Position numbers and translations under genes: made by a program. From positions 248,001 to 312,000 of the forward strand of contig NZ_AP022592.1 in NCBI RefSeq assembly GCF_010731815.2: a stretch of DNA of 64,000 nucleotides, in the 5' to 3' direction. Shown here piece by piece: positions 19,301 through 31,300 of this stretch. Numbering within the stretch: the stretch's first letter is position 1; each line of letters opens with the position of its first letter. This DNA comes from Mycolicibacterium arabiense (GTDB taxonomy: Bacteria; Actinomycetota; Actinomycetes; Mycobacteriales; Mycobacteriaceae). Below the pieces are notes generated by a model. It did not search any database. It was not told where the DNA came from and worked only from the letters and a program-made list of their open reading frames with translations.

Positions 19301-22300
19301 TCCAACCCCGCCCGTTCATCGCCCGCCGACCCCACGACCCGCCGCTCGGACGTCGAGGAGGCGACCGGCAACCCTCGAACCGAGTCGCCGTCCGAGAACC
19401 ACTGCGACGGGAGCATCTCAGCGGACAGCCGCTGCGGCGGTTCAACCTCCGCCCCGGCCTTGTGAGCTGATGCGCCGAGTCGAAAGTCACCGTCGACCCG
19501 CATCACGACGGTCCGGTGTGCTGCCGCCACGGACGCCGGACTTCGATCGCTCTCAGTCGTTGCGAACCGCAGGTCCTCCACCGGTGCTCTACCGCGGGAG
19601 CCCGGTTCGGTGAATTTCACCAAGTCGATCGACTCGCCGCGCTGAAGCAGTTCGCGCTCGACCGCGCGTCGCACGACGGCCTGGACAGCGGCGGCACGCT
19701 TGCGGCCGACTCGGTCGGCTCCTCGACTCAGCCGTCCGCCGTTGCCGCCGCCCTCGGCGCGAACCGCGACGGCACCCAGGCCGGCTGCACGTCGGCGAAC
19801 CGCGAGTTCGGCGACGTAGACGGCGTATCGAGTCAGTGCCGGCATCTCCTCCGGGTCGACTGTCTTCGCCCCTTCCGCGAACGGGACGCGCACAGCGCCA
19901 TCCCGCATCCGCGAGTCGATGTCGCGTACCACGCGCCCGATTTCGTCGTAGAAACCCTGGATGTCGTGGGTGTCCTGAATATGTCGCTTGCCGTGCGCAC
20001 GCAGTTCGACGACGGTGAGGTCACCGTCCATGGCGTCGAAATCCTTCTTAACGAGGAGCGCATGGCTCTGGCTTATGGGAACCGTTTGGTGCGGGCTCCG
20101 GGTCGCATTCGCCAGATAGAGACCCGCAGTGACGCCCTGTTTCTTCCCATCTCGGGGGACGTCGAGCAAACTGCCGAAGGTGATCTGAGCCGACTCCGTG
20201 ATCTCGCCGTTGTCGATCGCGAATCGGTCGTGAAGTAGCTCCTCAACCACTTCAGCGTTGGTGTCCAGCCAGCCTTTCACCGCCTCGGGCAGCGCTGCGC
20301 GCATTGCTCCCAAGGCGGTACGCATGATGACGAGCGTCCGGTTCTTGGCGAGGGTTTGATCGGGCGCCAAGGCGTGGTCCAGAAACGCGGCAAGCTGGGT
20401 GTAGACCCCCGCTGCGAACCCGCGAAGCTCGGCGATCTCGTAGTCGTGCGCCGCCAGGGCGTCGAGCCGAACGGCCACACTACGGTCGTTCGGCACCCCC
20501 GCGAAGGTGGCCGCTACTTCGTCGCCGAACCGCAGTGCACTCCGCAAGTGGTGCGCTGGGGGAGAATTCGGCCCGGCGAACGTGCGATTCGCGACGAACT
20601 TCATGAACTCGTGCATTCCCGCCATAGGAATTCCGGCACTGTAATGGGTGTTCATCAACCGGGGGAAGACCTCGCCGATGACCTTCCAGTCCGCGAAATC
20701 GGGGTTGACCCTGACCGGTTGGGAGGCGGGAAAGATGTCCCCGAGCCTGGTGTGGGGATCAGCCGCACGCAGCCGGTTCACAGCGGCGCGGATGTGGTCG
20801 AACGCTTCGTCGGCCCCGACGGCGCCACCTTGGCCCGGCTCTTCACCAGTCCGCATCGCCGCGGGTACGGATACCAACTCGAGGATCTTCCAGACCTTGC
20901 CGTCAGCACCCGTGACCACGTCTATCACGATCTTGAAGTACGGGGACTCGGCGATAATCGCGGACGCATTCCGCAGAACTGTGCTATCGCTGACGTCGAG
21001 TGCGAATCCGGACTCGATCTCTATGCCGCCGCGCTGATACTTCAGTGTGGGTGCGGGATCCAACAGTGCGTTCACGGTGCTGCCGGGGGTCGCCGTCGTA
21101 CTGAGCGTCAACGGCACCGGCTCGCCAGCGGGTCCGATGACGATGGCGCGCGCATCAGTCGTGTGCACCAACGGCATTTCCGACACCGGGACGACGCGGC
21201 TACCGGTTCGATTCTGCGTTTCGATCCACAGCAGCTCACCGCCGACGTTGCGGATCGCCACAGCGTGACGCGCCCGCGCCGAGGTGCCCGGCGAGGTGAG
21301 GATGAAGGCCATCGCCCCGTCGCCCAGCGTGCGAAGCTGGTCGGTGACCGTCCTCAGAGTGTGGTCGACGGGTTGCCAATCACCGCCCAATCCCGCCGCC
21401 AGCACGTCCTGATCTCGTTTGAGACCCACCGCCCAATCGTCGCGAGCACCCGTCCTCGGCCGCACGTTCGGCGAACCGGCCGACGATCCGGCGAAGTGCG
21501 CCCGCAACATGTCCAGACGCAACACGCAATCCCGAGCGTTACCCGCATACGGCGGAAGCACCGACTCGAGTTCCGCCTCGAGGTGATCACGATGGCTGCG
21601 AACACCCGAGACCGGCTGCCGGGATTCACCCGGTGTCGGCAGAGCGGAAAGATCCGACTGCCCGCCGACGGGCGCCTGTTCCTCGAGTTGCACGGCGGAG
21701 CGACGGCTCGAAGGGCCGGCCGGCACTGACGCGTCGGTCGGGGGCGTTCGCAGCGCCTCCACATCGTGTGCCAGCCCGGTGTCATCGGCTGCCCGTCGCG
21801 AGCCGGTCGATTCGACGGACGTCGCTTGGCCACCCGCGCCGACGGGACCGGCCACACCGCCGTCAGACGAATAGACCAGCGTCTCCAGGCTGTCAATGTC
21901 GGATTCGTCATCCGAACTCCGTGAATCGCTGTCATCACCCCGCTGCTGGTCGAAGACCACGTCTCCGAGTCTGCCGAGCGCCGCGGAACTCGCCGGGGCG
22001 GGAACACGTTCCGCGAGTGGGGGGGACAACTCACCGTCGGCGGTACGGAGGAAAGCCGTGAACGGCCGATTCTGAGGATGATCGGCATCCCCCCGCATCG
22101 GCGTGCGCTTCACGAGACCGGCCAGATCCGGGGCCACCGTGCGATACGCAACAGCCGGGTCCGGGCGACCGCGCTGCTCGTCGTGACCCTCGACCCCCTC
22201 CCCCGACGCCACCGAGAACTCCGCGGACGCCGGATCGTCGGGCAACTCGCCGCCTGAGGGCACCGCGATGTCGACGTCGGACTCGACTCCGTCCTGAACG

Positions 22301-25300
22301 ACACCGGCGAGCCAGGTTCGCGTCTTGTCCTGCGCTCTGGCTTGCTCTGCCGCAGTGGGCACCGACTCCGCCTTCAAGGAGCCCGCGGTCACCGACCCCG
22401 AGGTCGGTGAGGCCGTCGGCTCCCACCGGCGTTGAAACGTCGAACGAAGCGACTCCAGCCGTTCCTGCGCCGCAGCCACGGCCGGCACCCTGCGCGCGTG
22501 CGCGAGCGCGAACTGCGCCCTGATCAGTACGTCGACATCGTCGCGGTACAACGCGGCGATCAGCTTCGCGCGTTCGTCGATGTCCAGCAGCCACTGCTCT
22601 GGCTGCAGCCGCATGTCCGCCTCGACGACCAGCTCGGCGTTCATCTCGGCCACCCCCGACGCACGCCGCACCGCCTCCACGAGTCGATCGCGCTCCCCGG
22701 TCGACATCTGCGGATCGATCTCGACCCGCAACACCACCGTCCGCCGCACCTGCTCCACGGACCCGGCGACACCCGCGGCCAGGGCCCTACCACGAGACGT
22801 CGGATCGGCGACCGTCACGAAATCCTCGGGAATCCCCTTCGCCCGCAGAGCATCCGCAATCCGCGACCCCACCGCGTCCAGCGCCGCCCGCGCCCGCCTC
22901 AACCCGACGACATCCGCCCCCTGACTGAACAAACCACCGTTGCCCCCACCCTCCGCCCGCAGAATCAGACCCCCCCGCCCCGCCCGATGCACACGCTCGG
23001 CAGTCGCAACCACACCGGCCACGATCGCCGCGACATCGGAATTCGCATGCACCTCAACCGACTCCACCCCCCTGTCGAAGCGCAGGTGAAGATCGCCGCT
23101 CCCGGAGGCGGCCGGTGTCGTCGCGGCCATCGCTCCGGTCGCTTGACGTGATACATCCAGTTCGGCCGCATCGCGGGAGTCTCGACCGTCGCGATCGGAC
23201 ACCAGCGGCTCACCACGACCGCCACCGGCACGCTCAGGCATTTCACCGGGCTCATCGCCGGCGGGCTCGCGACCACCCGGTAAGTCGATGCCCCGCCCGA
23301 ACGTCGGATCCCGGCGAATCAACGAACCCGACGGCCGCGACCGCCAACCCGACCCCGGCACGAAATGAGCTGCCTCAGTCGACGATTGCGACCGGGGACC
23401 GATCCGAATCTGCACCACCCGACGCGCCGCGGCATCGACATCGCCATCACCGCTCTCCGCCACCCCCACCGGCAACGCCCGACCCCGAGAACTCGCCACC
23501 TCGAACACCACCGGCGACACCCGACCCGGACGCACCGGCAATTCGGCGAGCTGCCGATTAACCTCCCGACGCAACGCCGCACGCGTCACCTCAGCCCGAC
23601 GCTGCCCCACCTCATCGGCACGACCCGCACTGCCCCACCACCCGTTACCGCCGCCCTGCACACGCACCACCACCGCCTCACCCGCCACCACCCTGGCCAC
23701 CACCGCCGCCGCGGCCTCCCGGATCCTCTCCCGAGGCCCACCCAGACCCTTGACCCCCTCCCCGAACCCCACCGAGAACACCTCATCCCCAGAACCCTCG
23801 CCGAGACCACGCCCATCGCCATCCGCACCGCCACCCTCCCCGCGCGGCGATTCGCTGACCACCGAATCATCCGAGGCGAACCTGACAACACGGCGACGGT
23901 CCAGCGGCCGAGACCGCCCGCGACTAACCGCACCTTCGTCGACTGGTCGATCGCCGCCGACGTCCCCGCCCTCGATCCCATGAGCCTCGCTCAGGGAATC
24001 GCCGTCAAGAGGCGTCCGCACCGCCGAAAGGTCACTGGCCCTTGTGGTCTCGACCACCGAACCGGACCGCCGCCCGTGACGCGAATCCGGTGCGGAATGG
24101 TCGGCGTCCGGCCGCTCGGGCTCGGCGGCCGCAACCAAGCCACCCTCACCTGAGCCGCCATCAGCAGACTCCGCGGCGATTCCCGCATCCCCCGCGAGGA
24201 CCGAAGGTTCACTCGAGGCGCCGCGCTCGATCGGAAGCCGTGCGTCGTCAAGGGCTCTTCTCGCCGATTCGTCGTCGCTGTCGGTGCGGGAATAGCCGTC
24301 AGCGGCCGAGAACGCGCTGGGCACCGGTGACGGCGAGTTCGTCCGGAGGTCTTCCATTGGCGTGCCGGGTGGTGCGGAAACCCTGCCATCGGACCTTTCA
24401 TCATCCTCACCCCCAACACCATCCCCCGATTCGGCGACCGTTTCCAATGCCGCGGCCACTGCATCGAGATCGACGTCTCGCCCCCGATCGGCCGCGCCGG
24501 CCTCCGAACCTTCCGACGGGCTGGCCGTCCCGATCGTGAACACACCCTCCACCCCGTCACGCTCGCCGACCGGTTCCTCATCACCGCGGGTGTGCGCTGC
24601 CGAGACAGCACTGGACGCCGCAGGCTCGACAACCAAGCGAGAGCGCTCCGCATCACGCGAACCCGATTGCGCATCAACGGATTCGGACCGCTCGGAGTCG
24701 ACGGAGCCCGTCCCACTCCCGCTCAGGTCACTACCGGAAAGCGTCCCAACCGTTTCCGCCTCCGCCGCACGCACCGGAGGTTCGCCTGAAGCGCCACCCT
24801 CGACATGCGCGCCGACCACCGTCGACGACGGCCTCACACCATCACCGGCCGTCGCCGGCGTGGACGTCTCACCCCCAACACCATCCCCCGATTCGGCGAC
24901 CGTTTCCAATGCCGCGGCCACTGCATCGAGATCGACGTCTCGCCCCCGATCGGCCGCGCCGGCCTCCGAACCTTCCGACGGGCTGGCCGTCCCGATCGTG
25001 AACACACCCTCCACCCCGTCACGCTCGCCGACCGGTTCCCCATCACCGCGGGTGTGCGCTGCCGAGACAGCACTGGACGCCGCAGGCTCGACAACCAAGC
25101 GAGAGCGCTCCGCATCACGCGAACCCGATTGCGCATCAACGGATTCGGACCGCTCGGAGTCGACGGAGTCCGTCCCACTCCCGCTCAGGTCGCTACCGGA
25201 AAGCGTCCCAACCGTTTCCAGCGCCGCGGCCACTGCATCGGGATCAACGCCTCGCCCCTGCTCGACCGCACCGCCTTCCGAATCTTCCGAGGGGCTGGCC

Positions 25301-28300
25301 GTCCCGATCGTGAACGCAACCTCGCGGTCGTTCCTGGACACGACGTCCGAGCTGTCGATGTCAGCGGGTTCGCGCCCGTCGAATCGGGCATCGACCCGTT
25401 CCTTCGCGAGCATCCAGACTCGGCGGGTCCGCCGAACTTCCTGCTCGGCGGACAGCACCGCGTGATGCGCATCGAGGAGTTGGAGCCGGCGCTCGATCTC
25501 CTCCTTCTCGTCGAGGTGGGGCAGGTCGCGTTCCAGCGCGAGCGCGAGATCTGTTCGTGCAGTCGCCGCGACGTAGCTGGCGGCCCACGCCGCGCGGTAT
25601 TCAGCCAGCTCGGCGACAGGCTGGCGGTCGCCGGGCGGCGGGGCCCGGTAGCCCATGAACTCGAATGCGATGTCCGGGGTCATCCGCAGGAACGTCCCCT
25701 TGGGCACAATCATTTCGGAGACCTTGTCTCCCGACACCATGAGCACGTGCAGGTCCATCTGCACCAGGACCGTCGCCCCGTAGGGTTTCAGCATGTGCAG
25801 AAGGGAACCGGAAGCTTGCTCCGATTGCTGCCGCTGGGTGCCGAATAGAGCACGTGCGTTCGCCTGGAAAGTTGAGCGAACGGCTCCGGTCGTGTGGGTA
25901 GTGCCGAGCCACTCACCGAGCGCCGTGTTCTGGCCGGCCGTGACCTGTCGCTGCGCGGTTGCCCGCGGCTTTTTCGGCGCGTACAGGCCCATCGGGTCAT
26001 CGAGTTCAAGACCGACGTCGTTAGCCGTACTGACGACTGTCGGCTTGCGAAAGGACGTGTAGATCTGAATTCCGGCTACCGGCGCCTCCTGGCCATCCGG
26101 GTCCACCGCGGCGATGCGAGACCACGTTCTGACGAGGTTGTTGGTGCTGAACGCCCGCGCGTTATGCCGGTCCTCCAGGGTCATGGATTTCCCTGTGGCT
26201 GCTGCCATAAGAGTCAGCTGGTGGTGGATGCCTTCGGTGCCCACCAGGCCTTCGAGGTGGGATTGCGCGGGCAGCGCCATTCCGTCGGAGAGGAATTGCT
26301 TGACGTGTTCGGCGACGTTAGGGGAAGTCTGTGGCTGGCTCGAGTGCGGTGACGCATCGGGAACGCGGGGGCCTCGACCTCGGGACGGCGCTGGGCCACC
26401 GTCATCCAACCGCAGGGGGCTCGCCACGACCTCGATCCCGAGCTTGGGGAGCTGGTGCGGTGGCGCGCCTACGGCGCTTTGCTTCGGCCAGACGACCGTG
26501 ATGGGGATGTCCCTACCGGGGAGTTCGACGGTTAGTACGGCTCGTCGTATCGGCACGTCGAACTTGGCGTAATTGCCCTGCGCGACGCCTGCGGTGCTCG
26601 CGCGGGCGATGGTCGATCCTTGATGGGCCGCGTCGTTGTGCCAGCTTTGGTTGGCCACGCTGATCGTCGTGATGATCGGGTTGAGTTCGCCGATGTTCGT
26701 GAAGTTCGTGCCGTGTCCCGGACGGGCGCGCAGGATCCTGGTTGACGACGTGTTCCTGGTCTGTGCGTGTGTGACCGAGGCATCCGTGGTGATTTCGAGT
26801 TCGCCGCCATCGGCAACGGCGTCGACGAATTCGGCGGTGCCGAGCTCGAGCTTCAGGTGCGCGAAGGCCGGCTTGATCGTGGGGGTGGGGTTGAAGGGGT
26901 GGACCGTGGCGGGGGCGTAGTAATGCAATTTCACGGGTGCGCCGGAGTCGATGGCGTTTTCGATGAGCGACGCGACCGACAGAGGCGTGAGGAACTCGTG
27001 GAGCCGACCGCGGTTCTCCCGTGAATCGTTGCGCTCCGGGAAGAGGGTGTCGGCGGCCGGCCCCAGCTCTGCGATCAGGTCGTCGACCATGCCGGTGAGA
27101 TCGGGAGCGCGCGATACATCGCCGAGACCGAGGGACGACGAGGAGCCGCCGCGCAGGGTGACGGGCGGAAAGAACCGAGGCGGATTCGTGGAGAGGACGG
27201 GAGGCGCAGCAGGCACCTCGACGCCCAGCTTTTCGAGTCGGTCGACGTTGGTCGCATTCAGCTCGTCGATCTTTTGGAGTAGCCCCTCGTCTCGCGCATC
27301 GCTTTCCGGCACCGATCGGTAGGCGCCGTTTTCGATGAGGATGCCCTCCGCGGCGTGGACCGGAGCCTGGGGTGCGCCCATCGCTGTCCGAAACCTGTCC
27401 CACCTGTCGGCGGTCGTACTAGTACCGCGTTGGACCGCGACGTCCCAGACCAGGTCGTATTGAACGAGCACCGACGGTAAGGACGTACTGGCGACTCGGT
27501 CGAACTGAGTCGCTCCCGAGAGGGTGACGCTGGTGCTGAGCGACGTCATCTGGCCGCCGCCTGCACCGAACCGCAGCGTCGGGTAGTTGACGCTCTGGCC
27601 GCCCCGCCAGTTCAGCCCGGCATCCATGCTGAGCGTCGCGGCGCCACTCTGCGCGATGCTGATTGCGTATCCGCCGTAATCCATGCTCTCCGACTTGCCT
27701 CCGGCAAGCAGAGTCTTGAACGGCCGCGGGTTGGTCAAGCGCGGCCGTACGCTCACGTTGATATCGCCGTAGTAATAGTTGCTGTACGTGCGGGTCCACC
27801 CGCGAGTGGTGAAACCGGTATCCATGTACTCGGGGCCGAAGTCCGTGGCTAGCCGCTGGTCGTAGTCGCGAACGAAATCGGCCCCGGCGACCTGCGTTGC
27901 CAGTTTCTTGATCGAATCGAGCACCGCACCGGGGGCGGCGACGTGGAACACGGTCTTGTTCGTCGCCTCGGGGTAGTCGTGCCGGACGCCTTTGTTGGAC
28001 ACCACCTGATGGCGGCCGAATCCGGCGGAGGCGGGTATCGGGACCGGAGTTGAGGGCGGCTGCGGCTGGTGGGCGGGCTGGTCCCGGTTGTCGAGTTCGG
28101 GATCGGTGAGCGCGCTCGAGACGGCGTCGATCACCGGCACGGTGATCGGTTCCGGTGAGGATGACGTTCGTAGCGTCCGACTTGAATCCGGCGGGGTTAC
28201 GCCGGTGATCATCCGATTCGCCGTAGCTCTGTACATGTTCGACCAATCGTGCCCCCGCCGCTCGACGGCGACGGTGACGGTGAACGAGACCTCACCTCTG

Positions 28301-31300
28301 AACAGATCGAGTTGGGGATCGCCGATGCGCAGTGCGTCGAGCTTGTACGTCACACGCGACGACCAGGTTTTCCGATGCTCGTGCATGAACGACAGATCGG
28401 CCGAGGGGCCCGCCGAGATCGGGCCGAACCGCGGGCGGAATTCGAACCAGGTGCCCAAGCCGCGAAAGGTCGAGCGACCCGAGGTTATCGACGTCGTCTT
28501 CGACGGCCGCGAGCGTAGCGGTAACTTGTGGTAGAAGCCGATATAGGGGTCCGACGACGGGTCGGGCGACGAATGTCGCGGGGTGACGACGATGCGGACC
28601 ACGTCCTTGTAGGGCGATAACGACGTGGCGTCGGCGATCCGGCTCATATTCCGGCTGACCGAGTTCTCTTGCTCAGCGGTCGATTTCGGCAGTTCGAACT
28701 CGATGCTGCGCACCTGCAGCGCGGCCAGCGAACTCAGCGACGTGAGGTTCCGCAGATTCTGCTCGGCGGCAAGCCTTTGATCTGGGCTGAACGCACTTAT
28801 CGGTTGACCGCCGCCGCCGAGGTCGGACCCGGCTAACGCCGGCAACAAGCCGGGCTGGTCGATCACTTCCAGCTGGGCGCGGATGTCCTGCATGATCCGC
28901 TGTTGTGTGTCGGCTGGCAGGGTGACGTCGTTGAGCGCTCCCGACCGGCTGCCTCCCAACCACGGGGGTGGTAGCCGGCGGGGTCCCTTGTTGATTCCGG
29001 TGGCCGGTGAGCCGTCGGAGTTCTCCGCGCCGGGTAAGCCGAATTCGGCGGCTTCGTGCACCGACAGACTGACAACGGCGGTGATCCGGACGTTGGTGTT
29101 GCCCTCGACGCGCCATGAGGACGTCTGGTGATCAAACCATTGCTCTGCGACCGTCATTCGCGCTTCGTAGAGCACCCGATCGTGGTTCACCTGAAATCCG
29201 CGGCGGTTCTGGTTCGACACCGCGAGTTTATCGCTTGACGAGCCTCCCCTGTGGCCGTTGAACCACATCCACCGGCCACCGACGAACTGACCGTCGAACG
29301 ACGCACCGGCTTGCGGGCCCAGCGATAAGGTGAGGGTGCTACCGGACGACCGGTCGTCGCCACCTGCCCGCGTTACGTTGCGGTCGGCTCGCAGCTGCTG
29401 ATTCGCCACCGTGCCGATCGGCTTGAGCGTCTCAAGCCTCGCGGACGACTTCAACGCCGTCCACTGGCGCGCACTGCTAACGATACGACTCGAGATATAT
29501 TCCTGCTCAAGCATATTCGGCAGTTGCTGTTGCAGACCAGTCTGAGTGGAGAATTGCTGCAGGTACTCGCGTCCGGGACTTTTGGGTGCGTGCGTCGCGA
29601 GGGGAAGCGCCTGTCGACGCGCGAGGTATAAGTCGCCCACATCGGTGACCGCATCCACGAAGAAAGATCGCGATGTGACGATGTGATCGGCTTGTTCTCG
29701 CGTGACGGAGACAGTGGGCGCGTCCGGTCGCGCGGGACGCCAGGTGTGGTAGTCGTGGGGGCCGCGCATGGCCACACTGGCGTGGACCACCGCCGTCACC
29801 GCTCGAGTGGCCTGTACATGCTCCGACAGTGGTGCTGCGGCGGCGGGTGCGACGGTGATGTGCCATCTGGCCGGCCCGCTCACCTTGTCCGATCGCGCTC
29901 CGCCGCGCAGTGTGCGGTTCTCACCGCGGACGAAGTCTGTTGTGCGGTTGTGTGATCGCCGATAGCTTGCCGCCACCTCGGACATGAAGCCGATGCCGGG
30001 AGCGGTTATCACATCGAACCGGAAGGGGATGTGGATGCCCGCGTTGGTGCGCTTCGCGTCGCTTACGCCGGATGTATGTCGCGCTCCGAGGTCGGACCGA
30101 AACACTTTCTCCTCGTCCTTGATTCGCTCGGTCGGTTCGCCCACCTCGACCCGGACTGTCAGATCGATCGCTAGATCGGCGTTGTTGGTGGCCGCGAACG
30201 TCCAACGGCGGCCGTACTCACCGAAATGGCTGCCGAATTCGTGAGTCATCGCCTCGCCCACCCGCGCGAGATCGTCATCGGCGATCACGGCGTCGAGGCT
30301 GGTCGCGAGCGCTCGGATCCGTTGGATCGAGTCCGGAACACCGCCGACTTCGGTGGCCGCGATCTGACCGAGGGAGTGGGGGAAGTACGCGGTCAGAAAG
30401 CCGATTGGAGGTTCGGCCGGAGACGGTGAACCATCTTCTGCCGCGGGTGGCTCCAACTGCTCCGGCGTACGCTCGTGTCGCTGTGCTGATTCCGCGCCCT
30501 CGCTGGTTGAACGTGAGCTCTCCTCGACGCTTGGCCCCGAAACGTCAACGGAAGTCACGCGTTCGACGGGCAGCTGCACCGTCGGCGACGTGGGGCCCGG
30601 CCCGGCGGATTCGTCGCGCGGCGTCGTACGGGCGCGGTCTTCGGAGCTGAGTGGTGAAGGTCGGGGCGGGTCGGCACCGGCGTCCGGGCCGTCGGGTCGA
30701 GGGTCGGGGGAAGGTTGGCGGACGCGATCATTTGGCGCCATAACCGATGTGGCCGTAGACGACGCTTCCTTCTGACCTTCCGGTAGGATCTCGGGGCCGG
30801 CTTCGTTCGCGGTGCTCGAACGCCGCGACACCGGCGCGATTCCCGGCGCCGGCGGCCTCGACTCATCAGGGGACGGCGATCGAGTGGGCAATGCCGCGGA
30901 CAGAGAGTCTTGGATGTCGCTACCGGCTGATGAGGCGCCCTCAGCCACGGCCCCGACGTCACTGCTTCTGCCCGCCTCGACCGGCTTGATGACAGGCTCC
31001 GACCTGGCCCCGCCGGGTAAGCCGATCAAGGGGCTACCGGACACGATCAGCCCGTGCAATGCGTCGGCCACCGCGCTGACGGTGCGGGCGCGAACACGCT
31101 CATCGAGGCGGCCGTAGGCCCGTTTGACCTCATCTCTGAAAGCGGCTGCGGCCTCGTCGTTACCCGTACCGACATAATCCGCACCCCAACTGTTCGCCAC
31201 CCGCGAGCGCACCGACACCAGGATCAAATCGGCATGCGTCTGATCCAACCCGTTCCACAGGTCGTACGGCGTCGACGGCGTCACCATCCCAGCGGTCGAC

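Noticed and set aside
24409..25310. Regular repeats that might be a CRISPR array
   Set aside because: Period is 462 bp and the repeated unit itself is long coding sequence; there are no short repeats with unique spacers and no cas genes.
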